Positions 8,511 through 18,611 of a DNA stretch of 64,000 bases are shown one piece after another. The first letter of the stretch is position 1; the number at the start of each line of letters is the position of its first letter. The DNA is taken from NCBI GenBank assembly GCA_938074045.1, contig CALJGI010000004.1, positions 482,093 to 546,092 on the forward strand. The letters are read 5' to 3'. The notes under the pieces are model-generated. The model was not told where the DNA came from. It ran no database searches and saw only the letters and a program-made list of their open reading frames with translations. Origin of the DNA: an uncultured Halieaceae bacterium. Lineage in GTDB: Bacteria > Pseudomonadota > Gammaproteobacteria > Pseudomonadales > Halieaceae. Position numbers and translations under genes: made by a program.

Positions 8511-9344
8511 TTATGGTTTGGCAACAGGTGTGTCCTCTCGGTTACCCCATTCTGCCCATGAGCCATCATAGCCCTTTATAGTGGGATAGCCGAGGAGTTT
8601 CATCACCAGGTAGGCAAGGCTCGAACGATGATGTGTATGGCAGTGTGTGATAATTTCCTTGTCTGGGGTCAGGCCCAGCGCCTTCAGTTTTTCCCGCAGG
8701 ACTTCCAGGTCTACCAGGCGAGAGTCACGATCACGATCTATCAGTTCAAGCCAGTCTAGGTTTACTGCTCCGGGTATGTGACCGGATCGCTGAGCAATCA
8801 TTTTTTCTCCGCGGTATTCTTCCGCTGATCTGGCATCCCAGATGGCGAGGTCTGGTTCCCCAAGCTTAGCCATCAGGTCAGCGATTTGCATGATTGGCTG
8901 CTGCACGATGGGTGGACAGTATTCGGTTATGGTAATTTCCGGACTGCGCTTGCTGGATACAAGGCCGGCAGCGGACCACGCCGAGTAGCCGCCGTTAAGG
9001 AAGGAATACTGGCTGTGCCCAATGGCGTCCAGAGTCCATATCAGGCGAGCAGCCCAGCCACCGCCCTCATGATCCATGGCGATAACGTGTTGATCCGCGC
9101 TAAGACCCACTGCCGAGAAAAGCGTGTAAAGGTGTTCTGCCTCCGGCAGTTTTCCTACAGCCGGTGCCTGACCGCCCTGCAGGCTGCTCGGCTGAATTCT
9201 GATGGCGCCGGGCACGTGCCCGTGGGCGTACTCCTCTTCACTGCAAACATCCAGTATCAGAATTCTGTTCTTTGCAGCTTGAAGCACTGCTTCCAGTTGC
9301 TCCACCTCAAGGAGTAGTGGCAGGACAGCATCGGTCATGTTCAT
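8511..9344 (-). CDS. Two-domain rhodanese-type sulfurtransferase (RhdA-like)
   Basis: The 277 residues form two rhodanese domains, with the inactive copy first and the catalytic one second. The active-site loop is CHTHHR, with Cys235 as the persulfide-forming residue; the six-residue loop with histidines resembles the Azotobacter/Pseudomonas RhdA loop CQTHHR rather than the SseA-type loop. The enzyme moves sulfane sulfur from a donor to a thiophilic acceptor in the cytoplasm; the natural donor is unknown. It lies between rsgA and psd on the same strand, 38 bases before psd. The gene assignment is firm, the exact physiological role is not. Confidence 0.85.
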   Translation of the reverse strand: MNMTDAVLPLLLEVEQLEAVLQAAKNRILILDVCSEEEYAHGHVPGAIRIQPSSLQGGQAPAVGKLPEAEHLYTLFSAVGLSADQHVIAMDHEGGGWAARLIWTLDAIGHSQYSFLNGGYSAWSAAGLVSSKRSPEITITEYCPPIVQQPIMQIADLMAKLGEPDLAIWDARSAEEYRGEKMIAQRSGHIPGAVNLDWLELIDRDRDSRLVDLEVLREKLKALGLTPDKEIITHCHTHHRSSLAYLVMKLLGYPTIKGYDGSWAEWGNREDTPVAKP

Positions 9345-9400
9345 TGTCTCGCAGTACAGGGGTGGGGTGTCAAAATGGGGAGACAGTTTAGCCGATCAGT

Positions 9401-10411
9401 TCACGGAGATGCCAATGAACTAATGATATGGCGATAGGAGTCAATTCGTTCTGGTTGAATAGCTCCTTCCTGTACAGCCTGCATCAACGCGCAGCCTGGA
9501 TCCTGCTCGTGGCGACAGTCACGGAAGCGGCAGTGGCCGAGATAAGGCCTGAATTCTATAAATCCCGCCTCGACGGTTTGGCGGTCCATATGCCAGAGAC
9601 CGAATTCGCGTATGCCCGGCGAGTCGATCACATCGCCACCTTCTGGCACGTGAAATAGTCTGGCGGTTGTGGTTGTGTGTACACCCTTGTCTGCGGCGGT
9701 GGAAAGTTCCCGCACTACCTGATCAACGCCGGGAAGCAAAACATTGACCAGCGAGGATTTCCCCACGCCTGATTGACCCACGAAGACACTGATGCGGTCG
9801 CGCAGTGCACTGTACACAGCGTCCAAACCAGATTCCGATACAGTAGAAGCCTGGATCAGGGGATAACCCAGAGCGGCATATTGTTCCAGCATCTGTAACA
9901 TTTCCCTACCGTCCTCTGTCGTGAGCAGATCGGTTTTATTCAACAGGATCAGCGGTTCAATACCGGTGGCATATGCGGCTACCAAATAGCGGTCAATGAG
10001 TTGTCGGTGGGGTTCCGGGCGCGGCGCAATGACAATGATTATCTGGTCAATATTGGCGGCTACGGGTCGCAGCTCGCCGGCGCTGTTCGGCCTGTTAAGC
10101 TCGCTACTGCGCTCTACCCTCGCCTCGATGACCCCGGTGGGAGCGCCTTCACGCCAGGCCACCCGATCACCTGTCACCAGCGTGTCCAGGTTGGCCCTCA
10201 GATGGCAGCGATGGCAGTTGCCGTCAGCCCCTTCAACGTCCACTTGAACACCATAGTGAGCGATCACGAGACCTTCCTGCTCTGGTCCCAGTTCTCCGTT
10301 TTCAACGCGCTCGGCATAATCCTCGTCACGACGCTGGGCACGGTCTACGCGTTCTTGCTGAACCTTTTGTACCCGCCAGGCCTGACGGCGGGTGAGCTTT
10401 CTTTTTGCCAT
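9401..10411 (-). CDS. rsgA: Ribosome small-subunit-dependent GTPase A
   Basis: A circularly permuted GTPase that helps late 30S maturation. The G4 motif LLNKTDL comes before G1 (GQSGVGKSSLVN) and G3 (DSPG), the permuted order that defines the family. An OB-fold precedes the G domain, and a C-terminal zinc finger is visible around HCRFRDCRHEQDPGC. The start at 10411 gives MAKRKLTRRQ, the usual basic N-terminus; an in-frame TTG/ATG extension to 10471 would add 20 residues unlike the family. It is divergent from orn, with 120 bases between them, and leads the rsgA-rhodanese-psd group. Confidence 0.95.
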   Translation of the reverse strand: MAKRKLTRRQAWRVQKVQQERVDRAQRRDEDYAERVENGELGPEQEGLVIAHYGVQVDVEGADGNCHRCHLRANLDTLVTGDRVAWREGAPTGVIEARVERSSELNRPNSAGELRPVAANIDQIIIVIAPRPEPHRQLIDRYLVAAYATGIEPLILLNKTDLLTTEDGREMLQMLEQYAALGYPLIQASTVSESGLDAVYSALRDRISVFVGQSGVGKSSLVNVLLPGVDQVVRELSTAADKGVHTTTTARLFHVPEGGDVIDSPGIREFGLWHMDRQTVEAGFIEFRPYLGHCRFRDCRHEQDPGCALMQAVQEGAIQPERIDSYRHIISSLASP

Positions 10412-10489
10412 ACCGACACGGGTTGCTGTTCCAGCCTGCATAGTAACTGAAGAGCGCAACAAATGTTGCACGGAGACTCACCCGGAGTT

Positions 10490-10498
10490 TGCTACACT
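10490..10498 (+). promoter_or_regulatory. Extended -10 promoter for orn
   Basis: TGCTACACT at 10490-10498 is an extended -10 (TGn followed by TACACT). No good -35 is spaced correctly, which is common for extended -10 promoters. It would place the start of transcription about 25-30 bases before the orn ATG. Confidence 0.4.
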
Positions 10499-10531
10499 GG
10501 AATCATCTCGACCAAAAGCAAGGATTGTCCG

Positions 10532-11074
10532 ATGAAAAACGATACCAACCTGATATGGGTCGATCTTGAGATGACGGGGCTGGAGCCCGACAGGGACGTT
10601 GTTATCGAGATTGCCACCATTGTGACCGATAGTGAGTTAAATACCCTCGCCGAAGGTCCGGTAATTGCCATCCATCAGGAAGATGCTGTTCTCGGTGGTA
10701 TGGACGAGTGGAATACCACGCATCACAACGCCTCGGGATTGGTAGATCGAGTGCGTAAGAGCACCTTCGATGAAGCCATGGCCGCACGCGTCACCATGGA
10801 TTTTCTTACCGGGTTTGTTGACCCGGGGCAATCGCCGATGTGTGGTAATAGCATCTGCCAGGACCGGCGGTTTATGGCCCGTCATCTACCCGAACTGGAG
10901 TCGTATTTCCATTATCGCAATCTGGATGTCAGTACGCTCAAGATTCTGATGCAGCGGTGGCGCCCCGACCTAAATGACGGTTTCAAAAAGAAAGCCGTAC
11001 ATCTGGCACTGGACGATATTCGGGAATCCATCGATGAGTTACGTTATTACCGCCACTGCTTTTTGAATACCTGA
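10532..11074 (+). CDS. orn: Oligoribonuclease
   Basis: The 180-residue protein has the DEDDh exonuclease layout: D11 and E13 in WVDLEMTG, a middle acidic residue in the [10 protein letters not shown] region, and a C-terminal His/Asp pair in [11 protein letters not shown]. The enzyme removes the last nucleotides of short RNAs (nanoRNA and pGpG) and is essential in many gammaproteobacteria. The ATG at 10532 starts the conserved sequence almost at once; upstream in-frame codons are not family-like. It converges on queG with only 3 bases between stop codons and has an extended -10 promoter upstream. Confidence 0.95.
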   Translation: MKNDTNLIWVDLEMTGLEPDRDVVIEIATIVTDSELNTLAEGPVIAIHQEDAVLGGMDEWNTTHHNASGLVDRVRKSTFDEAMAARVTMDFLTGFVDPGQSPMCGNSICQDRRFMARHLPELESYFHYRNLDVSTLKILMQRWRPDLNDGFKKKAVHLALDDIRESIDELRYYRHCFLNT

Positions 11075-11077
11075 GTG

Positions 11078-12181
11078 TTAGCCGCGTCGACCCAGTTGTT
11101 GATCAAGGGCCCACTGCACGTGCTCTGTAACCAGTTCAGCGGGGTGCTCAAGGCGCCGCTGGAGGCTGCTCACAATGTCAATGGAATAGGGGGCGTTACC
11201 CAGGGCGATGGCTACATTGCGCAGCCAGCGTTCGTGACCTATTCGCCGTAGCGCTGAACCCTCGGTGTGCCGCAGATATTCCTCCTCGCTCCAGTTAAAC
11301 AGGGTCAGCAAATCCTGTGACTCTAGATTATGCCGGGGATGAAAATCTGTTTCTGCGGTGGGTTGTGCAAATTTGTTCCAGGGACAGATCAGCTGACAGT
11401 CATCGCAGCCGAAAATCCGATTGCCCATCAAGGGGCGCAATTCAAGCGGGATGGGGGCGCGGCTCTCGATGGTCAGATAGGAAATACAGCGGCGTGCGTC
11501 CAGCTCAAATGGCCCGGTAAAAGCATTTGTGGGGCAAATCTCGAGACAGGCGGTGCAGGATCCGCAGTGCAGATCATCCGGTACCTCGTGTATCGGCAGT
11601 GGGATATTTGTATAAATCTCGCCAAGGAAAAACCAGGAACCAGCTTTGCTGTTGATCAGCATCGTATTCTTGCCGATCCACCCTAACCCTGCCTGCTCTG
11701 CGAAGGCCCGCTCCAGGACAGGTGCACTGTCTACAAATGCACGGTACTGCCCGCCATCGGATTCCTGTTCGATTCTTGCTGCCAGCTGAGCTAGCCGCTT
11801 GCGAATCAACTTGTGGTAGTCGCGGCCCAGGGTGTACCTGGCAATATAGGCCTTCGATGGATCTCCGAGCACAAGAATAGGGTCTGTATCCGGCGGGAGG
11901 TAATCCATTCGGACTGATATCACACGCAGCGTTCCGGGAATCAGCTCAGCCGGTTGTGAGCGTCGTGTGCCGTGCTTTTCCATGTAGTGCATTTCGCCGT
12001 GGTTGCCAGCTGCCAGCCAGTTATTCAGGTGCTCCTCGTGTAAGCCTGGATCCACGCCGGCAATGCCGACCTCCTGAAAACCCAGCTCCGCTGCCCAGCA
12101 TTCGATTTTTGTCCACAGCGCGAGCATCTGACGTTGCCGGGCATCGGTTGAGGGTATGGACTGATCGCTTTTGTCACTCAT
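11078..12181 (-). CDS. queG: Epoxyqueuosine reductase
   Basis: The last step of queuosine synthesis in tRNA: reduction of epoxyqueuosine using cobalamin and two [4Fe-4S] clusters. Both cluster motifs are visible: CGSCTACLEICP and the CDDCQLICPWN segment. The start at 12181 gives MSDKSDQS and a 367-residue protein, the usual size; the frame is open further upstream to 12430, but that part overlaps the nnr coding region and does not resemble the family. It is divergent from nnr with 80 bases between starts and convergent with orn. Confidence 0.93.
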   Translation of the reverse strand: MSDKSDQSIPSTDARQRQMLALWTKIECWAAELGFQEVGIAGVDPGLHEEHLNNWLAAGNHGEMHYMEKHGTRRSQPAELIPGTLRVISVRMDYLPPDTDPILVLGDPSKAYIARYTLGRDYHKLIRKRLAQLAARIEQESDGGQYRAFVDSAPVLERAFAEQAGLGWIGKNTMLINSKAGSWFFLGEIYTNIPLPIHEVPDDLHCGSCTACLEICPTNAFTGPFELDARRCISYLTIESRAPIPLELRPLMGNRIFGCDDCQLICPWNKFAQPTAETDFHPRHNLESQDLLTLFNWSEEEYLRHTEGSALRRIGHERWLRNVAIALGNAPYSIDIVSSLQRRLEHPAELVTEHVQWALDQQLGRRG

Positions 12182-12224
12182 TGATGCATTATGCCACCGC
12201 GGGGCTTGTGATGGAGTAATCACG

Positions 12225-12230
12225 TATAAT
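12225..12230 (+). promoter_or_regulatory. -10 box for the nnr operon
   Basis: A perfect TATAAT lies 31 bases before the nnr ATG, in the short gap between divergent queG and nnr. The -35 region is poor (TTGTGA at 12206-12211 is too close). It is the best promoter candidate for the long nnr-tsaE-amiB-mutL-miaA run. Confidence 0.4.
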
Positions 12231-12261
12231 CGGCGTTTCAAGTCGCTCCGCGGGAGGCGGG

Positions 12262-13809
12262 ATGAACCAAGTAATCGAGCAATCGGGAGACGCTGGTCTC
12301 GACATGGTTGGTAATGAGCATGCAGATGCGCTGTATCGCGCCGCCGAGGTGCGCGAGCTTGATCGCCTCGCGATTGAGGAGCACCAGATTCCAGGCATAA
12401 GATTGATGAGCCGAGCGGCGCGGGCGGCATTCGACGTTATTGTGGCGCAGTGGCCAAACGTCAGATCCCTGCTGGTTTGCTGTGGCACCGGCAACAATGG
12501 CGGCGATGGTTTTATTGTCGCGGCGTTGGCGCAGCAACGTGGTATTGCGACCCGCATATGCCAGATTGGGGACGTGGCAAGAATAGTGGGAGATGCAGCC
12601 ACGGCGCGTGAAGAAGCAATGGCTGCTGGTGTGGACTGTGTGAATCCCGCGCAATTGGTCGCGGCGTTGGCTGAAGCAGATGTCGTAGTGGACGCATTAC
12701 TCGGTACTGGTCTCACTGGACCCGTGAGGGAGGCTTATGCAAACGCAATCGTTGCCATCAATGAGAGTGGGCGACCTGCTCTGGCAATTGATATCCCTTC
12801 CGGTCTTTGCGCCGATAGCGGCGCCGAGCTCGGCGTGACAATCAACGCTCAACATACCGTGAGTTTTATCGGCAATAAACGTGGTTTGTTCACCGCCTCC
12901 GGTCCTGCCCGAACAGGCACCGTTCACTTCGCTGATCTCGGCGTGCCAGCTGATATATATGTGCGGCAGGCGGCGGGCTGCCGCAGGTTGCAATTGAACC
13001 GATTGCATCAATTGTTGCCGCCGCGTTCGATTCTGGCCCACAAGGGGGACTGTGGGCATCTGCTGGCAATTGGTGGGGACGCGGGTACAGCAGGGGCGGT
13101 CAGCATGGCAGCCGAAGCTGCCGCTCGGGTGGGTGCCGGGCTGGTATCCGTAGCAACCCGATACGAACATGTTGCAATTATTGTCGCACGCACGCCGGAG
13201 GTGATGGCACACGGCATAAATAGTGGCAATGAACTGGCTGAGCTTCTGGATCGCCCCGGTGTCTTCGCTATCGGTCCTGGTCTGGGCCAGGGGGGTTGGG
13301 CTGAACAGTTGCTGCAAACGCTGGACGGTGCCCATGGCATTCGAGTTTTGGACGCGGATGCCCTCAATATGTTGTCCATGGGGCCAGCTTATATGAAATT
13401 ACAAAGGGATGATTGGATACTGACACCGCATCCTGGTGAGGCGGCCAGGCTTTTGGACACCGACACGGCGAGCATACAGGCAGATCGATTCGCGGCGGCC
13501 ACTGCCCTGCAAAAGCGCTATGGGGGAGTCGTCGTACTTAAGGGCCCCGGGACAATCATTGTTGATGAAAAGACTGCATTCCTGTCTACCTATGGCTGCC
13601 CTGGTATGGCCAGCGGCGGTATGGGCGATGTGCTGACGGGGGTTATAGCCGGGCTTTGTGCTCAGGGTCTGTCGGCGGTACAGGCTGCATGTTATGGCGT
13701 GTGTCTGCATGGTGCTGCAGCTGAGTTGGCAGCGGCTGAGGGTGGCGAGCGCGGGACGCTTGCCAGCGATTTGTATCCTCACCTGCGGACGTTGGTAAAC
13801 CGTGTCTGA
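12262..13809 (+). CDS. nnr: Bifunctional NAD(P)H-hydrate epimerase/dehydratase
   Basis: A 515-residue fusion that repairs hydrated NADH and NADPH. The N-terminal YjeF_N epimerase part carries the GTGNNGGDGF motif; the C-terminal ADP-dependent dehydratase part has the ribokinase-like DADALN segment and the GGMGDVLTGVIAG anion-hole motif. The start is supported by GGGAGG 4 bases before the ATG. It overlaps tsaE by 8 bases, so the two are translationally close, the usual arrangement in gammaproteobacteria. Confidence 0.95.
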   Translation: MNQVIEQSGDAGLDMVGNEHADALYRAAEVRELDRLAIEEHQIPGIRLMSRAARAAFDVIVAQWPNVRSLLVCCGTGNNGGDGFIVAALAQQRGIATRICQIGDVARIVGDAATAREEAMAAGVDCVNPAQLVAALAEADVVVDALLGTGLTGPVREAYANAIVAINESGRPALAIDIPSGLCADSGAELGVTINAQHTVSFIGNKRGLFTASGPARTGTVHFADLGVPADIYVRQAAGCRRLQLNRLHQLLPPRSILAHKGDCGHLLAIGGDAGTAGAVSMAAEAAARVGAGLVSVATRYEHVAIIVARTPEVMAHGINSGNELAELLDRPGVFAIGPGLGQGGWAEQLLQTLDGAHGIRVLDADALNMLSMGPAYMKLQRDDWILTPHPGEAARLLDTDTASIQADRFAAATALQKRYGGVVVLKGPGTIIVDEKTAFLSTYGCPGMASGGMGDVLTGVIAGLCAQGLSAVQAACYGVCLHGAAAELAAAEGGERGTLASDLYPHLRTLVNRV

Positions 13810-14293
13810 TAAGGCTGTTTCTTTGGCAGATGTTGAGTTGGTAGTCGATGGTGAGTTGGCCATGCTTGAGCTCGGCAAGCAACTGGCGGTCGCTATCCTG
13901 CCGGCTACTACGGTGTATCTTGAAGGTGATCTGGGTGCTGGAAAAACAACATTGTGCCGGGGCCTGCTGCGCGGTTTTGGTCATGATGCGGCAGTGAAAA
14001 GCCCGACCTATACACTTGTTGAGCCATACCAGCTTCAAGACCAATCGATTTATCACTTTGATCTTTACCGCCTGGCTGATCCCTCCGAACTTGAATACGT
14101 GGGGATAAGGGACTATTTCGAAGGGGGTGCCATATGCATCATTGAGTGGCCTGAGCGCGGTCTGGGATTTTTGCCCCCGGCGGACTTAGTGGTTACGATA
14201 GAGGTCAAAGGCAGTGGTCGTCTACTGACTCTGACTGCGGCCACTGTTACAGGTGGCCGTGTAGTCGAGCATTTGATTGGGATGAAAGATTGA
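13802..14293 (+). CDS. tsaE: tRNA threonylcarbamoyladenosine biosynthesis ATPase TsaE
   Basis: The 163-residue protein has the P-loop LEGDLGAGKTT and the family segment SPTYTLVEPY followed by HFDLYRL, and ends in the IIEWPERG block. With TsaB and TsaD it makes the t6A modification of ANN-decoding tRNAs; TsaE supplies the ATPase. The start is a GTG at 13802, inside the end of nnr, and the stop overlaps the TTG start of amiB. Confidence 0.95.
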   Translation: MSDKAVSLADVELVVDGELAMLELGKQLAVAILPATTVYLEGDLGAGKTTLCRGLLRGFGHDAAVKSPTYTLVEPYQLQDQSIYHFDLYRLADPSELEYVGIRDYFEGGAICIIEWPERGLGFLPPADLVVTIEVKGSGRLLTLTAATVTGGRVVEHLIGMKD

Positions 14294-15633
14294 ACAATAC
14301 GTCCGCTGACACATCGCGCCCGAGCTGGTCTCTACTGCGGTGTGGTCTGGTGATAATGCTTGCGCTTCCGCTTCACGCGGCCGCTGTGAATATTGAGGAG
14401 GTGCGCCTGTGGCGTGCGCCTGATCATACTCGGGTGGTGTTGGACCTTACCGGACCGGTGGAGCACCGACTGATTTCCCTCGCTAATCCCGATCGCATCG
14501 TGGTTGATATCGAAAAGACTAAACTCGAGGCTGACACATCTATGCTGGCACTAGCTGACACACCGATCAGCCAGATTCGCAGCGGAGTGAGAGATGGCGA
14601 TAACCTGCGCCTGGTACTGGATCTGAAATCCAGCGTGAAACCTCGCAGTTTTCTCCTTAAGGCCAACGAATCCAAGGGCGACCGTCTGGTATTGGACCTA
14701 TATGACGCTGTAGTGGACAGCAACAAACCCCGGGTCAGTAAGAGCGTGGACGATGCCGGGAAGAAAAGAGACATTGTGGTAGCAATTGACGCCGGTCATG
14801 GCGGTGAGGACCCGGGAGCACTCGGACCGGGGAAAGCGCAAGAGAAAAAAGTGGTGCTAGCCATCGCCAAAGCCCTGGAAAAGAGGCTGGATGCCGCCAG
14901 AGGCTACCGTGCGGAACTGATCCGCAAAGGCGATTACTATGTTGGGTTGAAGAAACGGCGATCCCTGGCTCGGGAATTACAGGCGGATTTGTTTGTATCC
15001 ATACACGCCGATGCCTTCAAGAGCCCCAAGGCCCGGGGAAGTTCGGTCTATATTCTGTCCCAGCGGGGAGCGTCCAGTACCTTTGCCAGTTTTCTGGCAC
15101 AACGGGAGAACGCTGCGGACCTGGTGGGTGGGACCAGTCTTACCGATAAGGATGACCTGCTGGCCGAGGTGTTGTACGACATGTCGCTGGACAGCAGCAG
15201 GGTGATGAGCCGCGAAGCCGGTGCTCGTGTTCTGGAGCGTATGGGTGGAATTTCGAAGTTGCACAGCAAAAATGTGGAACAGGCCGCTTTTGCGGTACTC
15301 AAGTCTCCGGATATCCCGTCTATCCTGGTTGAGACAGGCTTTATATCCAACCCTGAGGAGGCCCGTTTGTTGCGCAGCAGCGCCTACCAGCAAAAGATGG
15401 CGAAAGCTTTGTTTGAAGGTATAACCAACTACTTCTCTGCGACAACGCCGCCCGGAACGCTATTAGCCTGGGATAAACGCGGAACTGGAACGGAATATGT
15501 AATCAGCCGCGGCGATACCCTGTCCCATATTTCGCGCCGCTTCAACGTAACGATAGCGGCGCTTCGAGAGCGTAATGACCTGAGCGGGAATACTATCCGT
15601 GTGGGGCAGAAGCTAATCATTCCCGCCACCTGA
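14290..15633 (+). CDS. amiB: N-acetylmuramoyl-L-alanine amidase with AMIN and LysM domains
   Basis: A 447-residue secreted cell-wall hydrolase. Order: signal peptide with hydrophobic core at about residues 17-32, an AMIN domain (about 35-140) for septal or outer-membrane targeting, an Amidase_3 domain with zinc ligands in DAGHGGEDPGA and SIHADAF and a catalytic glutamate in VETGFISN, and a C-terminal LysM domain (YVISRGDTLSHISRRFNV). It cleaves the amide between MurNAc and the stem peptide during daughter-cell separation. The start is a TTG at 14290 overlapping the tsaE stop. The AmiB/AmiC distinction rests on context (next to mutL) and on the LysM domain. Confidence 0.9.
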   Translation: MNNTSADTSRPSWSLLRCGLVIMLALPLHAAAVNIEEVRLWRAPDHTRVVLDLTGPVEHRLISLANPDRIVVDIEKTKLEADTSMLALADTPISQIRSGVRDGDNLRLVLDLKSSVKPRSFLLKANESKGDRLVLDLYDAVVDSNKPRVSKSVDDAGKKRDIVVAIDAGHGGEDPGALGPGKAQEKKVVLAIAKALEKRLDAARGYRAELIRKGDYYVGLKKRRSLARELQADLFVSIHADAFKSPKARGSSVYILSQRGASSTFASFLAQRENAADLVGGTSLTDKDDLLAEVLYDMSLDSSRVMSREAGARVLERMGGISKLHSKNVEQAAFAVLKSPDIPSILVETGFISNPEEARLLRSSAYQQKMAKALFEGITNYFSATTPPGTLLAWDKRGTGTEYVISRGDTLSHISRRFNVTIAALRERNDLSGNTIRVGQKLIIPAT

Positions 15634-15645
15634 GAGTCGTTCAAA

Positions 15646-17463
15646 ATGCCCCGTATTCAGCTGCTGGATCAGCGGCTAGCTAACCAGATTGCCGCTGGCG
15701 AAGTTGTCGAAAGACCGGCTTCAGTGGTCAAGGAGCTGCTTGAGAACAGCCTCGACAGCAAGGCTTCGCGGATCGACATTGACGTGGAAGAGGGCGGCGT
15801 AAGACTGATCCGGGTTAGAGACAATGGTGGCGGGATTCCAGCGGAAGATTTGCCGTTGGCATTGAGTCGCCACGCGACCAGCAAGATCAGTTGCCTGGAG
15901 GACCTGGAGGGAGTGACCAGCCTGGGTTTCCGCGGTGAGGCGCTCGCCAGCATCAGTTCGGTTTCCCGCCTTCGCATGGTCAGTAATGCGGGAACAGGGG
16001 CAGAAGAGGGGTGGAGTGCCGCCAGCGAGGGCCGTGATATGGTGGCGGGAGTGCAACCAGCAGCGCATCCGCCCGGTACAACGGTGGAGATGCGCGATCT
16101 CTTTTTCAACACACCGGCCCGGCGCAAGTTTTTGAAAACAGAGAAAACTGAATTCAATCATTTACAGGAAGTGGTTAAAAGGCAGGCGCTCAGCCGTTAC
16201 GACGTTGGCTTTCAACTGACCCACAATCAGCGCGTCGCACATCAGTTACGGGCATGTATCAGCCAGACGGATCGCGAGCGCCGGGTAGCCAGTCTCTGTG
16301 GCCCTGCCTTTATGGAGCAGGCGGTGTATCTGGAGAATGAGGCGGCAGGCTTCAAACTGTGGGGTTGGGTAGGGCTGCCGACTTTTAGTCGAAGTCAGGC
16401 GGACTTACAATACTTTTTTGTCAATCGCCGGGTAGTGCGTGACAAACTGGTGACTCACGCTGTGCGCCAGGCCTATCGAGATGTGCTGTATCACGGCCGG
16501 CACCCCGCCTATGTGTTGTATCTGGAGCTCGATCCCTCTTTGGTGGATGTTAATGTCCATCCCACCAAACACGAGGTGCGTTTCAGGGATGGCCGCACCG
16601 TACATGATTTTCTGTTTCGAACCCTACATCGGACCCTCGCCGAGCAACGCCCCGGAGATTCCCTGGACCCGTCAGCGGCCCCCGGTATTTCCGGTTCTCC
16701 AGAATCTGCTCCTCGGATGGTCTCCACTGCCCCTGAGCGAGTTTTTGCCACACAACAATCCCTGGCTTGGCGCAGTGGCGACCGCAGCCCCAGCCCCGCA
16801 AAGGTTGGGGAACAGTTGGCGGCGTACAGCCAGTTGCATCCCCCGGTCGGTGATGTTGTCGACAACAATGATGCAGATGTGCCACCGCTGGGATATGCCT
16901 TGGCGCAATTGCACGGCATCTACATTCTCGCGGAAAACGTCCACGGTTTGGTGCTGGTTGACATGCATGCCGCGCATGAACGCATCACCTACGAACAGAT
17001 GAAATTGGCACGGGATGGAGAGGGCATTCAAACCCAGCCATTACTCGTCCCCCAGGCATTGGCGGTCAGTAACCGGGAGGCGGATTGTGCTGAGAGTCAT
17101 GCGCATGAGCTGGCGGCGCTGGGATTCCACATTGAGCGGGCGAGCGAAGAATCCCTTCTGATACGGCAGGTGCCGGTTGCTCTGCAGGGATCTCACATTG
17201 AACAACTGGTTCGCGATGTTCTCTCTGATCTGCTGGAGCATGGCAGCAGTGATCGTGTCGTTGCGCATATGGATGAGATTCTTTCCACCATGGCCTGTCA
17301 CGGATCGGTCAGGGCTAATCGGCGGCTAACCATCCCCGAGATGAATGCACTGCTGCGGGATATGGAGGAAACAGAGCGCAGCGGACAGTGTAATCACGGT
17401 CGCCCCACCTGGACGCAGCTTGCCATTGCCGATCTCGACAAATTGTTTCTCAGGGGGCGCTGA
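15646..17463 (+). CDS. mutL: DNA mismatch repair protein MutL
   Basis: A 605-residue GHKL ATPase that links MutS recognition to strand incision. N-terminal motifs: [21 protein letters not shown], the RVRDNGGGI block, [13 protein letters not shown], and [10 protein letters not shown] in the transducer domain. The C-terminal dimerisation domain follows a low-complexity Pro/Ser linker (about residues 345-395). The metal-binding DQHAxxE endonuclease motif is not seen; the corresponding place reads DMHAAHERI, as in MutH-type gammaproteobacteria. It follows amiB by 12 bases and overlaps miaA by one base. Confidence 0.95.
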   Translation: MPRIQLLDQRLANQIAAGEVVERPASVVKELLENSLDSKASRIDIDVEEGGVRLIRVRDNGGGIPAEDLPLALSRHATSKISCLEDLEGVTSLGFRGEALASISSVSRLRMVSNAGTGAEEGWSAASEGRDMVAGVQPAAHPPGTTVEMRDLFFNTPARRKFLKTEKTEFNHLQEVVKRQALSRYDVGFQLTHNQRVAHQLRACISQTDRERRVASLCGPAFMEQAVYLENEAAGFKLWGWVGLPTFSRSQADLQYFFVNRRVVRDKLVTHAVRQAYRDVLYHGRHPAYVLYLELDPSLVDVNVHPTKHEVRFRDGRTVHDFLFRTLHRTLAEQRPGDSLDPSAAPGISGSPESAPRMVSTAPERVFATQQSLAWRSGDRSPSPAKVGEQLAAYSQLHPPVGDVVDNNDADVPPLGYALAQLHGIYILAENVHGLVLVDMHAAHERITYEQMKLARDGEGIQTQPLLVPQALAVSNREADCAESHAHELAALGFHIERASEESLLIRQVPVALQGSHIEQLVRDVLSDLLEHGSSDRVVAHMDEILSTMACHGSVRANRRLTIPEMNALLRDMEETERSGQCNHGRPTWTQLAIADLDKLFLRGR

Positions 17464-18452
17464 TGCCCCCGCTTCCCACAGTGTTTTTTCTGCTCGGCCC
17501 CACCGCGAGCGGGAAAACAAATCTGGCGTGTCAGCTGTGTCGGCGGCGGCCCTGTGAAATCATCAACGTGGATTCCGCCCAAGTATACCGCGGCCTGGAT
17601 ATTGGTTCGGCAAAACCAGATGCCACATTACTTGCTGAGATACCGCACCGGCTGATCGATATTCGCGACCCGAAAGAGCCCTATTCAGCAGCAGATTTTT
17701 GTGTCGACGCCCGCCGGGAAATCAGCGCCATTATAGACGCGGGAAAGACCCCGGTACTGGCGGGGGGCACGATGCTCTACTACCGGGCGCTTCGCGAAGG
17801 GCTTGCTGATATGCCCGTTGCGGACCCCGGTATTCGTGCTGATCTGGAAGAGGAGGCCACCAGGTTGGGGTGGCCCCATGTGCATGCCCGTCTGGCCGCA
17901 GTCGATCCGGAAAGTGCGGCGGCCATTCACCCGAATCACTCCCAGCGAATCAGCCGGGCACTCGAAGTATTTCTAACCAGTGGGGTCACGATGACTGCCT
18001 GGCGCGCCCGTCAGAAGGAGCTTGGTGGTGGAGGCATAGATAGTCTCTACCAGCTCAGGCAGGTGGGACTATTCCCCAACGATCGCGAACTCTTGCATCA
18101 TCGTATCGAGCAACGCTTTGATCAGATGCTGGAACTCGGTCTGGTGGACGAGGTCAGAGGACTATATCAACGTGGTGATCTTGACGCCGATCTTCCCGCC
18201 ATCCGTGCCGTAGGATATAGACAGGTATGGCAGTTTCTGCGGGGTGAAATAGATGAGAGGGAAATGCGAGATCGAGCGCTGGCTGCAACCCGACAATTGG
18301 CTCGTCGGCAGCTCACCTGGATGAGGGGGTGGGCAGATCTGATAGAAGTCGAGGCACCACAGGGTCGTTCGTGTGCCGAACAGGAGCGGCAGGATGAAGT
18401 TGCAATGGCCCGCCTCTTGAAAATTTTCGACATTGCCACCATATCACAGTAG
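17463..18452 (+). CDS. miaA: tRNA dimethylallyltransferase
   Basis: The 329-residue enzyme adds a dimethylallyl group to A37 of tRNAs reading UNN codons. The P-loop LLGPTASGKT is at residues 9-18, followed by the DSAQVYRGLDIGSAKP signature and the RLIDI segment; the C-terminal region has the family RAVGYRQVW motif. ATG overlaps the mutL stop (TGATG), so translation is probably coupled. In E. coli the same mutL-miaA-hfq-hflX order is transcribed from several promoters, including heat-shock ones. Confidence 0.95.
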   Translation: MPPLPTVFFLLGPTASGKTNLACQLCRRRPCEIINVDSAQVYRGLDIGSAKPDATLLAEIPHRLIDIRDPKEPYSAADFCVDARREISAIIDAGKTPVLAGGTMLYYRALREGLADMPVADPGIRADLEEEATRLGWPHVHARLAAVDPESAAAIHPNHSQRISRALEVFLTSGVTMTAWRARQKELGGGGIDSLYQLRQVGLFPNDRELLHHRIEQRFDQMLELGLVDEVRGLYQRGDLDADLPAIRAVGYRQVWQFLRGEIDEREMRDRALAATRQLARRQLTWMRGWADLIEVEAPQGRSCAEQERQDEVAMARLLKIFDIATISQ

Positions 18453-18611
18453 GTGATCTATACTGGAGGGATCATGGACGGGCTTGGCTCCATTCCGATG
18501 GTTTGAAAGAGCCCGTTCGCTGCGCCCGGGTATTCCGGGGCGGACAGCCGATGGCCGCATTGGTCAGTCGATAATTTTAATGCCCGGATTGGGCGAATAA
18601 GGAGAGCTGTT

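Noticed and set aside
11078..12430. Long N-terminal extension of queG to 12430
   Set aside because: The added 83 residues overlap nnr and its promoter, are Arg/Pro/Ser-rich and unlike the family; the start at 12181 gives the normal length.
13802..14293. Antisense frames over tsaE and mutL with ATP-binding-like stretches
   Set aside because: They are mirror frames of strongly conserved genes and show no family motif of their own.
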